Source: an uncultured Lachnospiraceae bacterium | GTDB taxonomy: Bacteria; Bacillota; Clostridia; Lachnospirales; Lachnospiraceae | DNA: 64,000 bases | Assembly: GCA_910584945.1 (NCBI GenBank) | Contig: CAJUDY010000020.1 | Location: forward strand, 4,205-68,204 | Reading direction: 5' to 3' | In this document: piece after piece, positions 50,881-59,002 of the stretch | How positions within the stretch are numbered: the first letter of the stretch is position 1 | Layout: each line of letters begins with the position of its first letter | Position numbers and translations under genes: made by a program | Notes under the pieces: generated by a model | Databases searched by the model: none | Told to the model about the DNA's origin: nothing | Seen by the model: only the letters and a program-made list of their open reading frames with translations

Positions 50881-52040
50881 TGAAAGACGTAACCGTTACC
50901 GATTCAATCGTATACGTAGGCTGCGACGACAAGGATATTGATCTGTTCGAGAGCCAGTATCATGTACCTAACGGAGTATCCTACAACTCTTATGTGATCC
51001 TGGACGAGAAGATTGCGGTCATGGACACAACGGACCCCAGAGTCACTGAGGAGTGGCTGTCCAATGTGGAAAAGGTCCTTGGCGGAAAAGAGCCGGATTA
51101 TTTGGTGATCAACCATATGGAGCCGGACCATGCGGGCAATATTCAGAAAATCGCAGAGAAATATCCGAAGATGAAGCTGGTCAGCAACGCGAAAGTATTT
51201 ACTATGCTGCCCCAGTTCTTTGATTTTGATCTGACAGACCGCACCGTAGTGGTAAAAGAAGGAGATACCCTGTCTCTTGGCGCGCACACCCTGCAGTTTT
51301 TCCTGGCGCCCATGGTGCACTGGCCGGAGGCTATGGTGACCTATGAGCAGTCGGAAAAGGTTCTTTTTTCTGCCGACGGTTTCGGCAAATTCGGCGCTCT
51401 GGATACAGAGGAAGAGTGGGCGGACGAGGCAAGACGCTACTTCATCAATATCGTAGGCAAATACGGCGCCCAGGTGCAGGCGCTGCTTAAGAAAGCGGCG
51501 ACCCTGGATATCGCGATCATCTGCCCCTTACACGGGCCGATTCTCAAAGAGAACCTTGGCTATTACATCGGGAAATATCTGACCTGGTCCTCCTATGAGC
51601 CGGAGGAAGAGGGTATCGTGGTGGCCTGCGCTTCCATCCATGGAAATACCAGAAGAGCGATGCAGAAATTTGTAGAGATTCTGAAAGAAAAGGGCGCGAA
51701 GAATGTGGTATTTTTCGACCTGGCAAGGGACGATATGGCGGAGGCCGTCTCCTGCGCATACCGCTATGACCGTCTGGTGCTGGCGAGCGCAACCTACGAC
51801 GCCAGTCTGTTCCCCTGCATGGAGGATTTCCTGTATCACTTGAAGATCAAGAATTTCCAGAACCGGAAAGCAGCCATCGTGGAGAACGGAACCTGGGCCC
51901 CCATGGCCGGAAAGCATATCAAGGCTTATCTGGAGGGAATGAAGAATATCGAGATCGTGGAGCCGGTGGTGACGATCAAGTCCACCATGAGCGAGAAAAA
52001 CCTGGAAGAACTGCATGCGCTGGCGGATGCGCTTGTGTAA
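50877..52040 (+). CDS. Flavodiiron protein (A-type flavoprotein, FprA-like)
   Basis: The 387-residue protein has an N-terminal metallo-beta-lactamase domain holding the diiron site (NHMEPDHAGN with HxExDH near residue 81, MVHWPEAM, and CPLHGPIL) and a C-terminal flavodoxin domain (ACASIHGNTRRAMQKF binding FMN, then SATYDASLFPCMEDFL). It reduces oxygen to water or nitric oxide to N2O using electrons from rubredoxin. Its ATG overlaps the Crp/Fnr stop, so regulator and enzyme are coupled. Confidence 0.93.
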   Translation: MMKDVTVTDSIVYVGCDDKDIDLFESQYHVPNGVSYNSYVILDEKIAVMDTTDPRVTEEWLSNVEKVLGGKEPDYLVINHMEPDHAGNIQKIAEKYPKMKLVSNAKVFTMLPQFFDFDLTDRTVVVKEGDTLSLGAHTLQFFLAPMVHWPEAMVTYEQSEKVLFSADGFGKFGALDTEEEWADEARRYFINIVGKYGAQVQALLKKAATLDIAIICPLHGPILKENLGYYIGKYLTWSSYEPEEEGIVVACASIHGNTRRAMQKFVEILKEKGAKNVVFFDLARDDMAEAVSCAYRYDRLVLASATYDASLFPCMEDFLYHLKIKNFQNRKAAIVENGTWAPMAGKHIKAYLEGMKNIEIVEPVVTIKSTMSEKNLEELHALADALV

Positions 52041-52073
52041 GTCAAATACCCCGCAAGTAGCGGGGTATTTGAC
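52041..52073 (+). repeat. Perfect 14-bp hairpin after the flavodiiron gene
   Basis: GTCAAATACCCCGC (52041-52054) pairs perfectly with GCGGGGTATTTGAC (52060-52073) around AAGTA, starting directly at the stop codon. No T-tract follows. The next 70 bases hold further inverted repeats (GCCAAATG/CACTTGGC), so 52041-52140 looks like an extragenic palindromic repeat. Confidence 0.6.
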
Positions 52074-52147
52074 CCTCGCGGCAGTCGCCAAATGCCTGCA
52101 AGCAGTCACTTGGCTCGTTGCTCGCGGGAATCAAATATTTAGGATCG

Positions 52148-52179
52148 AAAAAGCTGCCCGGTACTGGGGCAGCTTTTTT
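52148..52179 (+). terminator. Rho-independent terminator of the flavodiiron cluster
   Basis: AAAAAGCTGCCC (52148-52159) pairs with GGGCAGCTTTTT (52167-52178), followed by T. It ends the rubredoxin, regulator and flavodiiron unit. Confidence 0.9.
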
Positions 52180-52209
52180 GTGTGCATATACAGCCGGATC
52201 AAAAGTCTG

Positions 52210-52460
52210 ATGGCGCAGAGGCAATCTCTTCTGGAGCGGAAACAGGTATGGGTCGATTCCGCGCCTGAGCACGGGCAGGATACGAAGTACATGCGGGATC
52301 TGATGGACTCCTACGAGGAGCAGTTGAAAGAAATGGATCAGCAGATTGCTCAGGAGACGGCAAGGCAGAACAGCGAGCAGCTGAAAAAACACAGTCTTCA
52401 AAAAAGGAGAAGGAACCGAAAACGAAGCAGGAGATGGAGCAGGAGGAAGAGGAGGAGTGA
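52210..52460 (+). pseudogene. Small coiled-coil protein gene with an A-tract frameshift
   Basis: From ATG 52210 the frame reads LLERKQVWVDSAPEHGQDTKYM and DLMDSYEEQLKEMDQQIAQE, a coherent coiled-coil protein, but after an A6 run (52386-52391) it becomes a basic low-complexity tail. Adding one A would instead give a charged ending, QSSKKEKEPKTKQEMEQEEEEE in pieces, and a stop at 52458. A one-base slip in the A run therefore looks likely. The start is uncertain and no clear ribosome binding site is seen. Function unknown. Confidence 0.4.
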
Positions 52461-52574
52461 AGAAAAGAAAGGAGAAATGCAGGCATTTCAAAGGCTGGAT
52501 GCAGAGATCATCATTGACAGCGATTTCCGAATTCCCTATAATAAAACACAATAAGGAAAGGCGGGGAAGCGAAG

Positions 52575-53040
52575 ATGGCGAGAGTGATCGGGATTGGACA
52601 TCAGGATTTTGGACAGCTGATATCGAAAGGCATTTTTTATGTTGACAAAACCTCGCTGATCAAAGAGTGGTGGGAGAATAACGATGCAGTGACGCTGATC
52701 ACCCGGTCCCGGCGTTTTGGCAAGACTTTGAATAGATGGTAGAAGACTGGTTTCTGGAGTCGACGCCGGCGTACAATGAGTTTTTAAAAGCGTTGCTGGA
52801 AGGAGATCTGGATGCCATGAACACCTATATGAATCGAGTGTCCCTCGCGACGTTCAGTCAATTTGACACAGGCAGGCAGCCGTCGGAAGCGGAGCCGGAG
52901 CGCTTTTATCATGGCTTTGTACTGGGACTCATGGTAGATCTGGCGGATCAGTATAGGAAGCAAAAGGGATCTCTCCGGAGAAGATTCGCCGGTATGGCTT
53001 TGCATTTGAGGGGAAACAGGTGCTGATTGGACAACAGTAA
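52575..53040 (+). pseudogene. Remnant of an AAA-ATPase-like/PD-(D/E)XK gene
   Basis: The start (MARVIGIGHQDFGQLIS, FYVDKTSLIKEWW, then SRRFGKT) is a close relative of the intact gene at 16253. After Walker A the sequence jumps to the C-terminal third ([42 protein letters not shown]) with a stop at 52740, and then again to the very end ([20 protein letters not shown]) in a third frame. Two large internal deletions, each at a family-conserved segment, remove Walker B and the nuclease core. The gene is dead. Confidence 0.88.
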
Positions 53041-53057
53041 GAAAGGCAGGTGCTGCT

Positions 53058-54182
53058 ATGACCTACAGAGACAATGAAATTCTGGTTCTCTACGGAGAAG
53101 ACTATGAGAAAATGACGCTTCGCCTACTGGAAGAGGCGGATCTGGCGGGGCAGATCGGGGACCGAAAGAAGCGCGTCGGAATCAAGCCCAATCTGGTCTC
53201 ACCGGTGCCGGCGTCGGACGGGGCGACGACGCATTCGGAAGTGGTGGAAGGGCTTCTTCGCTATCTGACCGAACACGGTTTTCACAATCTGGTCATCATG
53301 GAAGGCTCCTGGGTCGGGGCCAGGACGAAAGAGGCCTTTTCGGTCTGCGGATACCGGGAGCTGGCCGAAAAGTACGGTCCCAGGCTTGTGGACGCCCAGA
53401 AGGAACGCCCGGTGACCGTGGACTGCAAAGGCATGGAGCTTCACCTGTGCGCCTGCGCGCTGGAAGCAGATTTTATGATCAATGTACCGGTGATGAAAGG
53501 GCACTGTCAGACCCACATCACCTGCGCGTTAAAGAATATGAAAGGTCTGCTGCCGAACTCGGAGAAGCGGAGATTCCATACCATGGGGCTTCATAAGCCC
53601 ATCGGGCATCTGGCGGCAGGTATCCGCCAGGATTTTATCCTGGTGGACAGCATCTGCGGGGATTTAAGCTTTGAAGACGGAGGAAACCCAACGGTGATGA
53701 ATCGGATCTTTACCGCCAGGGACCCGGTGCTCTGCGACGCCTATGTGTGCCGTCTTCTCGGCTATGAGACCAAAGAGGTGCCCTATATCGGGATCGCGGA
53801 GTCTCTGGGAGCGGGAAGCGCGGATCTGTCCCGGGCGGTGATCCGGGAGCTGAACGGATCGTCGGATCAGGCAGAGCTTCCGGACCGGAGAAAGGTCATG
53901 CGGCTTTCAGAGGCGGTGGACGAGGTGGACTCCTGCAGCGCCTGCTACGGATACTTGATTCCGGCTCTGGACATGCTGGACAAGGAAGGACTTTTGAAAG
54001 ATTTTCCGGAAAAAATCTGTATCGGACAGGGCTATAAGGGGAGAACCGGCGTTCTTGGCGTCGGAAACTGCACCAAAGACTTTGCTCACAGCCTGAAAGG
54101 CTGTCCGCCCACAGAGACGGAGATCTATACATTTTTAAAAGAATATCGAAGGCAGAGAGAGGACCTGGAGGAATCGCATTGA
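53058..54182 (+). CDS. DUF362 domain-containing protein
   Basis: The 374-residue protein matches DUF362, a family often linked to iron-sulfur proteins: IKPNLVSPVPASDGATTHSEVVEGLLRYL at the start, VPVMKGHCQTHITCALKNMKGLLPNSEKRRFH in the middle, and ILVDSICGDLSFEDGGNP. The usual 2x[4Fe-4S] ferredoxin domain is absent; the C-terminus keeps only isolated cysteines (CSACYGY, GNCTKDFAHSLKGCPP). It overlaps hflX by four bases. The function of the family is unsettled. Confidence 0.85.
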   Translation: MTYRDNEILVLYGEDYEKMTLRLLEEADLAGQIGDRKKRVGIKPNLVSPVPASDGATTHSEVVEGLLRYLTEHGFHNLVIMEGSWVGARTKEAFSVCGYRELAEKYGPRLVDAQKERPVTVDCKGMELHLCACALEADFMINVPVMKGHCQTHITCALKNMKGLLPNSEKRRFHTMGLHKPIGHLAAGIRQDFILVDSICGDLSFEDGGNPTVMNRIFTARDPVLCDAYVCRLLGYETKEVPYIGIAESLGAGSADLSRAVIRELNGSSDQAELPDRRKVMRLSEAVDEVDSCSACYGYLIPALDMLDKEGLLKDFPEKICIGQGYKGRTGVLGVGNCTKDFAHSLKGCPPTETEIYTFLKEYRRQREDLEESH

Positions 54183-55294
54183 GACAGTGGGAATACGTGG
54201 AGTCAGACAAAAAGGAACGCGCCCTTCTTCTGGGGGTGGACCTGCACGACGGAGAAGATTTTGAGCGCTCCATGGAGGAGTTAGGACAGCTTGTCAAAGC
54301 CTGCGGGATGGAGCCGGCGGGACTCCTGACCCAGAATCTGTCAAAGCTTTCTCAGGCGCTTTATATGGGAAAGGGAAAGCTTTTGGAGGCCCGGGAGTAT
54401 CTGGAGGAAGAAGAGATCGACATCGTAATCTTTGACCGGTCTTTGACGCCCACCCAGCTTCGAAATTTGGACCAGATTTTGGACTGTCCGATTCTGGACC
54501 GGACCACGCTGATCCTGGAGATCTTCGCTGTCCGGGCGAAGACCAGGGAGGCGAAGCTTCAGGTGGAGTCCGCCAGGCTCCAGTATATCCTGCCCCGGCT
54601 TACGGGGATGCACAAGGCTTTAAGCCGCCAGGGCGGCGGGAGCGGACTTGCCAACAAAGGGGCGGGGGAGAAAAAGCTGGAGCTGGACCGACGCCGCGTC
54701 GAGAAACGGATGTCGGAGCTTCGCAGGGAACTTGAGAAGGTGGAGCGGGAGCGAAAGACCCAGAGAAAGAGGCGGCAGGGGAGCAGCATACTGCGGGCTG
54801 CCCTGGTGGGCTATACCAACGCGGGAAAATCCACCCTGATGAACGGTATGCTGGATCAGTACACAAGAGACCCCTCAAAAAAGGTGCTGGAAAAAGATAT
54901 GTTGTTCGCAACCCTGGACACGACGGTGCGGAGAATCCATACCGGTCCCGGAGAAGAATTTCTTCTGTCGGACACCGTAGGGTTTATCCATCAGCTTCCG
55001 GTGGGGCTGATCAAAGCCTTTCGCTCTACACTGGAGGAGGCGAAGGAGGCGGATCTTTTGCTCCATGTTCTGGATTACTCGGATGAATCTTACAAAAAGC
55101 AGCGCCAGGTGACCGAGGAGACCCTTCGGGACCTGGGAGCGGGAGATATTCCGGTCCTCTATATCTACAATAAGGCAGATCTTCGGATGGACGCGTCCCG
55201 GCTTCCGGTGATCCGGGACAACCGGATCTACATGTCCGCAAAGACCGGCGCGGGACTCCCGGAGCTTGTTCATATGATTTTGAAAAAACGGTAG
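54179..55294 (+). CDS. hflX: GTPase HflX
   Basis: HflX is a ribosome-associated GTPase that splits stalled or hibernating ribosomes under stress. The 371-residue protein has the N-terminal HflX domain (RALLLGVDLHD, LYMGKGKLLEAREYLEEEEIDIVIFDRSLTPTQLRNLD), a coiled-coil GTPase-binding segment with RLTGMHKALSRQGGG, and the G domain: GYTNAGKST (G1), DTTVRR (G2), DTVGFIHQLP (G3) and NKAD (G4). The start is TTG at 54179, within the end of the DUF362 gene, with GGAGGAAT upstream. Confidence 0.95.
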   Translation: MRQWEYVESDKKERALLLGVDLHDGEDFERSMEELGQLVKACGMEPAGLLTQNLSKLSQALYMGKGKLLEAREYLEEEEIDIVIFDRSLTPTQLRNLDQILDCPILDRTTLILEIFAVRAKTREAKLQVESARLQYILPRLTGMHKALSRQGGGSGLANKGAGEKKLELDRRRVEKRMSELRRELEKVERERKTQRKRRQGSSILRAALVGYTNAGKSTLMNGMLDQYTRDPSKKVLEKDMLFATLDTTVRRIHTGPGEEFLLSDTVGFIHQLPVGLIKAFRSTLEEAKEADLLLHVLDYSDESYKKQRQVTEETLRDLGAGDIPVLYIYNKADLRMDASRLPVIRDNRIYMSAKTGAGLPELVHMILKKR

Positions 55295-55304
55295 GAGTAT
55301 AAAA

Positions 55305-55829
55305 ATGGAAATCAAAAAAGCGTCCGGAAGGGAACTTCGCCGGATCAAACGGATGTATCTGGAGGCCTTTCCCAGGGCAGAGCGCAAACCCTTCTGGATC
55401 ATGAAGCAGAAAGCCGGACAGGGAGTGATGGAGCTTTTGGCGATTCGGGAGAAAGGGCAGCCGGTGGGGCTTGCCTTTACGGTGCGGTACCAGGATCTGG
55501 TGCTGCTGGATTACTTTGCCGTCGATCGGAAATGCCGGGGACAGAACTATGGGTCTCGGGCGCTTATGCTTTTAAAAGAACGTTATCAGGACCGGAGATT
55601 TCTTTTGGAAATCGAGCTTCCGGACGGGAAAGCGTCCGACCAGGACGAGCGGGTTCGGCGGAAATGCTTCTATTTAAAAAACGGAATGCAGGAAACCGGA
55701 ATTCAGGTCAGCGTCTTTGGGGTGCCCATGGAGCTTTTGACGGACGGGAAACCGCTGAACTATGAGGAATATCATCGGATTTATAAGGAGGTTATCGGAA
55801 CATTCTTTGCCCGAAGGGTAATGCAATGA
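55305..55829 (+). CDS. GNAT family N-acetyltransferase
   Basis: The 174-residue protein has the GNAT fold: ELRRIKRMYLEAFPRAERKPF at the start and YFAVDRKCRGQNYGSRALMLLKERY with the acetyl-CoA-binding RGQNYG (R/Q-x-x-G-x-G/A) loop. FYLKNGMQETG is the end of the domain. It starts 10 bases after hflX and is in the same direction. The acceptor substrate is unknown. Confidence 0.85.
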   Translation: MEIKKASGRELRRIKRMYLEAFPRAERKPFWIMKQKAGQGVMELLAIREKGQPVGLAFTVRYQDLVLLDYFAVDRKCRGQNYGSRALMLLKERYQDRRFLLEIELPDGKASDQDERVRRKCFYLKNGMQETGIQVSVFGVPMELLTDGKPLNYEEYHRIYKEVIGTFFARRVMQ

Positions 55830-55870
55830 TAGAGAATCTGTGGTATGATGAAAGGGAATGGTGATTCATC

Positions 55871-55948
55871 ATGCCCGAGCGGTGCACTTACTGCACATCT
55901 TCGGAGAACATGATTCAGGAAAGAGACGAGGAGTTTATGAGCATATGA
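55871..55948 (+). CDS. Small upstream ORF coupled to map
   Basis: A 25-codon frame starts at ATG 55871 (MPERCTYC) and ends with TGA at 55946-55948, overlapping the map start as ATGA. It has a CxxC pair and an acidic C-terminus. GGGAATGGTG lies upstream as a possible ribosome binding site. It could be a leader peptide coupling translation to map, or a remnant of a longer N-terminal extension; evidence is limited to the overlap. Confidence 0.4.
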   Translation: MPERCTYCTSSENMIQERDEEFMSI

Positions 55949-56730
55949 GACGAAGAAGAAGGAAGATCCTGAAAGTGGGCAACGTGCTGGTAAAAAGCCA
56001 GAAGCAGCTGGACGGAATCCGGGAGAGCGGCAGGATCAATACGGCAGTGCTGGACTATGTGGAACAGCATATCCGGGCGGGGATCTCCACAGCCCAGATC
56101 GACCGGTGGGTCTACGATCTGACGACAGAGAGAGGAGCGATTCCCGCTCCGCTGAACTTTGAGGGGTTTCCCAAAAGTGTGTGCACGTCCCTGAACAGCG
56201 TGGTCTGCCATGGGATTCCCAATGAGAAGACGATTCTGAAGGAGGGAGATATCATCAATGTGGATGTATCCACCGAGTATAAAGGATATTTCTCCGACGC
56301 TTCCCGCACCTTCTGCATCGGCGAGGTCAGCCAGGACAAGAAGCGTCTGGTCAAAGTCGCAAAGGAGGCGGTCAGCGTGGGACTGATGGCGGTAAAGCCG
56401 TGGAATCCTATAGGAGATATGGGCCACGCGGTGCATATGTTTGTGGAGAGTCAGGGCTATACGGTGGTTGAGGACATCGGAGGTCATGGAGTGGGGTTGG
56501 AGTTTCATGAAGATCCCTGGGTCAGCTACGTGGCCCCCAGAGGAAGCGGAGAGTTGATGCTGCCCGGCATGGTCTTCACCATTGAGCCGATGATCAACAT
56601 AGGATCGCCGGATTTTTATGTGGATGAAAGCAACGGCTGGACGGTCTACACCGAAGACGGGATGCCTTCCGCCCAGTGGGAAGTGACCGTGGCCGTGACC
56701 GAATACGGCTATGAACTGATGTCCTGGTAA
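55945..56730 (+). CDS. map: Type I methionine aminopeptidase
   Basis: The enzyme removes the initiator methionine from new proteins. The 261-residue sequence has the five metal ligands in expected contexts: INVDVSTEYKGYFSDASRTF (two Asp), GGHGVGLEFHEDPWV (His), FTIEPMI (Glu) and AQWEVTVAVTEYG (Glu). VCHGIPNE holds the substrate His. I chose ATG 55945 with GAGGAG 11 bases upstream; the frame is open further. A second map gene usually lies in ribosomal operons, so this may be the accessory copy. Confidence 0.92.
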   Translation: MRRRRRKILKVGNVLVKSQKQLDGIRESGRINTAVLDYVEQHIRAGISTAQIDRWVYDLTTERGAIPAPLNFEGFPKSVCTSLNSVVCHGIPNEKTILKEGDIINVDVSTEYKGYFSDASRTFCIGEVSQDKKRLVKVAKEAVSVGLMAVKPWNPIGDMGHAVHMFVESQGYTVVEDIGGHGVGLEFHEDPWVSYVAPRGSGELMLPGMVFTIEPMINIGSPDFYVDESNGWTVYTEDGMPSAQWEVTVAVTEYGYELMSW

Positions 56731-56755
56731 GGGACAGCAGCGGAACTCTAATACA

Positions 56756-56780
56756 GCATCGTCAAGATGCGGAACTCTAA
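56756..56780 (+). repeat. Leader hairpin element before the FliB-like gene
   Basis: GCATC (56756-56760) and GATGC (56766-56770) form a 5-bp stem around GTCAA, followed by GGAACTCTAA and then AAAGGTGG. A second GCGGAACTCTAA tail lies upstream at 56740-56751. Confidence 0.6.
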
Positions 56781-56793
56781 TAAAGGTGGGAAT

Positions 56794-57945
56794 ATGGAAT
56801 ATACGTATCCGGAGTATTTATATGATTTTGAGTGCGAGGCATCCGCCTGCAGCGATACCTGCTGTGTGGGCTGGAATGTCATGATTGATCCGGTATCCAT
56901 GAAAAAGTACAAGAAATATCCGGGATTTTTCGGCAACCGGCTGAGGAATTCCATAGACTGGGAAAGGGAAGCCTTTGAGCAGTACAACGGACGCTGTGCC
57001 TTTCTAAGTGAAGAGAACCTGTGCGACATCTACAAAGAGGCAGGGGAGGATATGCTGTGCAAGACCTGCACCCGCTATCCACGGCACTATGAAGAGTACG
57101 AGAACTTGAGGGAGATCTCGCTGTCCCTGTCCTGTCCGGCGGCCGCCCGCATGGTACTGGGTTTTCGGGAAAAGCTGACCTTCCGGAATGAATACCGGGA
57201 GACGCCCGAGGAGGAATACGAGCAGTTTGATTTCTTCCTCTTTACAAAGTTAAATGAGATCCGGGATTATTTTTATCAGGTGATCCAGAACCGGGAGCAG
57301 CCGGTGGCATACCGTATGGCGCTGCTCTTATCTACCGCCCATGATCTGCAAAAAAGAATCGACCGGGAGCAGCTTCATGAGGTGGACGATCTTCTTAACC
57401 GTTATGGAAAACCGGGGTTTCAGAAGACCGCCGGGAAGAAATTCGCGGATTTCCAGAATCAGGGAGTGAAAAAGCGGATACAGCGCTGGAAACTGTGGCA
57501 GAAGCTATACCGGCTGGAGGTACTGCGCCCCCGCTGGAGGGAGTATCTGATGGAACAGGAGCATCGGCTGTACGAGGAACTTTCCCAGGAGGCCTACGAA
57601 AAGGCATGGGAGGAATTTGAAGCGTCCGGTCAGGACCGGGCGCTGGAGTACGAACAGCTTCTGATGTATTATATATTCAGCGATCTGTGCGGGGCTGTCT
57701 ATGACGGGGACCTGTTCAGCAAAGTAAAGCTTGCGGTGGTACATACCATGCTGATTCAGGAACTCAACCTGGCGGTCTGGCTGTCCAGAGAGAAGGAATT
57801 TTCCCTGGAAGACCAGGTGGAGCTGGTGCACCGCTACAGCCGGGAGACAGAGCACTCCGATCCCAACCGGGAGGCCATGGAGTGTATGGCCGCGGAGGAC
57901 GAGGCCTTCTGCCTGGAAAAACTGCTCCTGGGAATCCTGGGGTAG
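56794..57945 (+). CDS. FliB-like lysine N-methylase family protein
   Basis: The 383-residue protein matches the flagellin lysine-N-methylase (FliB) family: YPEYLYDFECEASACSDTCCVGWNVMID at the start, CAFLSEENLCDIYKEAGEDMLCKTCTRYPRHYEEY in the first third and SLSLSCPAAARMVL. The conserved cysteines probably bind an iron-sulfur cluster. The rest is helical with no recognised domain. AAAGGTGGG precedes the ATG. No flagellar gene is in the window, and many relatives occur in non-motile gut species, so the target may be another protein. Confidence 0.8.
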   Translation: MEYTYPEYLYDFECEASACSDTCCVGWNVMIDPVSMKKYKKYPGFFGNRLRNSIDWEREAFEQYNGRCAFLSEENLCDIYKEAGEDMLCKTCTRYPRHYEEYENLREISLSLSCPAAARMVLGFREKLTFRNEYRETPEEEYEQFDFFLFTKLNEIRDYFYQVIQNREQPVAYRMALLLSTAHDLQKRIDREQLHEVDDLLNRYGKPGFQKTAGKKFADFQNQGVKKRIQRWKLWQKLYRLEVLRPRWREYLMEQEHRLYEELSQEAYEKAWEEFEASGQDRALEYEQLLMYYIFSDLCGAVYDGDLFSKVKLAVVHTMLIQELNLAVWLSREKEFSLEDQVELVHRYSRETEHSDPNREAMECMAAEDEAFCLEKLLLGILG

Positions 57946-57952
57946 TGATAAA

Positions 57953-57985
57953 CCGCATCGGAAGGGAAGATGCGGAACTTCTAAT
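57953..57985 (+). repeat. Leader hairpin element before ddh
   Basis: CCGCATC (57953-57959) pairs with GATGCGG (57969-57975), followed by AACTTCTAAT and then the AAAGGAC ribosome binding site region of ddh. Confidence 0.65.
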
Positions 57986-58006
57986 TTAAGAAAGGACAGA
58001 ATAGCA

Positions 58007-58990
58007 ATGATAAAAATCGGAATTTTAGGATACGGCAATCTGGGACGCGGGGTGGAATGCGCCATCCGCCAGAATCCGGATATGGAGCTTGCGGTCGTTT
58101 TCACCAGAAGGGACCCGAAGAATGTGAAGATCCTGACCGGGACGGCCAGGGTGCGCCCGGTAAGTGAGGCGGAGCAGTGGAAGGATCGGATCGACGTGCT
58201 GATTCTGTGCGGAGGCAGCGCCACCGATCTGCCTGAGCAGACGCCAAAATACGCAAAACTGTTCCATGTAGTGGACAGCTTTGACACCCATGCCCGGATA
58301 CCGGAGCATTTTGCGGCGGTGGACGCGTCCGCAAAAGGGGTGGAGAAGACGGCGGTCATCTCCGTGGGCTGGGACCCGGGTATGTTTTCCCTGAACCGTA
58401 TGTATGCCAACGCGATTCTGCCTGAGGGCGCGGACTACACGTTTTGGGGAAAAGGCGTGAGCCAGGGACATTCGGACGCCATCCGGCGCATCGCGGGCGT
58501 CAGGGACGCCAAACAGTACACCATTCCGGTGGAGGCGGCGTTGGAATCCGTCCGCAGGGGAGAGAATCCCAGCCTTACCACCCGCCAGAAGCATACCAGA
58601 GAGTGCTTTGTAGTGCTGGAAGAGGGCGCGGACGCGGCAAAGGTGGAGCAGGAGATCAAGACCATGCCCAACTACTTTGCGGATTATGATACGACGGTCC
58701 ACTTTATCAGCGAGGAAGAGCTGAAAAGAGATCACAGCGGAATTCCCCATGGAGGCTTTGTGCTTCGCAGCGGCGTCACCGGCTGGGAGAAGGAACACCG
58801 CCATCTGATCGAGTACCGGCTGCAATTAGACTCCAATCCGGAGTTCACCTCCAGCGTCATCGTGGCTTACGCAAGGGCCGTATACCGGATGGCGTCAGAG
58901 GGACAGTACGGCTGCAAGACGGTCTTCGACATACCGCCGGCTTATTTAAGTGCGAAGAGCGGGGAAGAATTAAGAGCGTCCATGCTGTAA
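58007..58990 (+). CDS. ddh: meso-diaminopimelate dehydrogenase
   Basis: Ddh catalyses the one-step reductive amination of tetrahydrodipicolinate to meso-diaminopimelate with NADPH, for lysine and peptidoglycan. The 327-residue protein has IGILGYGNLGRGVECAI (Rossmann), VFTRRDP (phosphate of NADPH), DSFDTHARIPEH, SVGWDPGMFSLNRMY, FWGKGVSQGHSDAIRRIAGV and NPEFTSSVIVAYARA, all diagnostic. AAAGGACAG precedes the ATG. An HD-domain gene follows 12 bases later. Confidence 0.95.
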   Translation: MIKIGILGYGNLGRGVECAIRQNPDMELAVVFTRRDPKNVKILTGTARVRPVSEAEQWKDRIDVLILCGGSATDLPEQTPKYAKLFHVVDSFDTHARIPEHFAAVDASAKGVEKTAVISVGWDPGMFSLNRMYANAILPEGADYTFWGKGVSQGHSDAIRRIAGVRDAKQYTIPVEAALESVRRGENPSLTTRQKHTRECFVVLEEGADAAKVEQEIKTMPNYFADYDTTVHFISEEELKRDHSGIPHGGFVLRSGVTGWEKEHRHLIEYRLQLDSNPEFTSSVIVAYARAVYRMASEGQYGCKTVFDIPPAYLSAKSGEELRASML

Positions 58991-59002
58991 GGAGTGTGAG
59001 CG

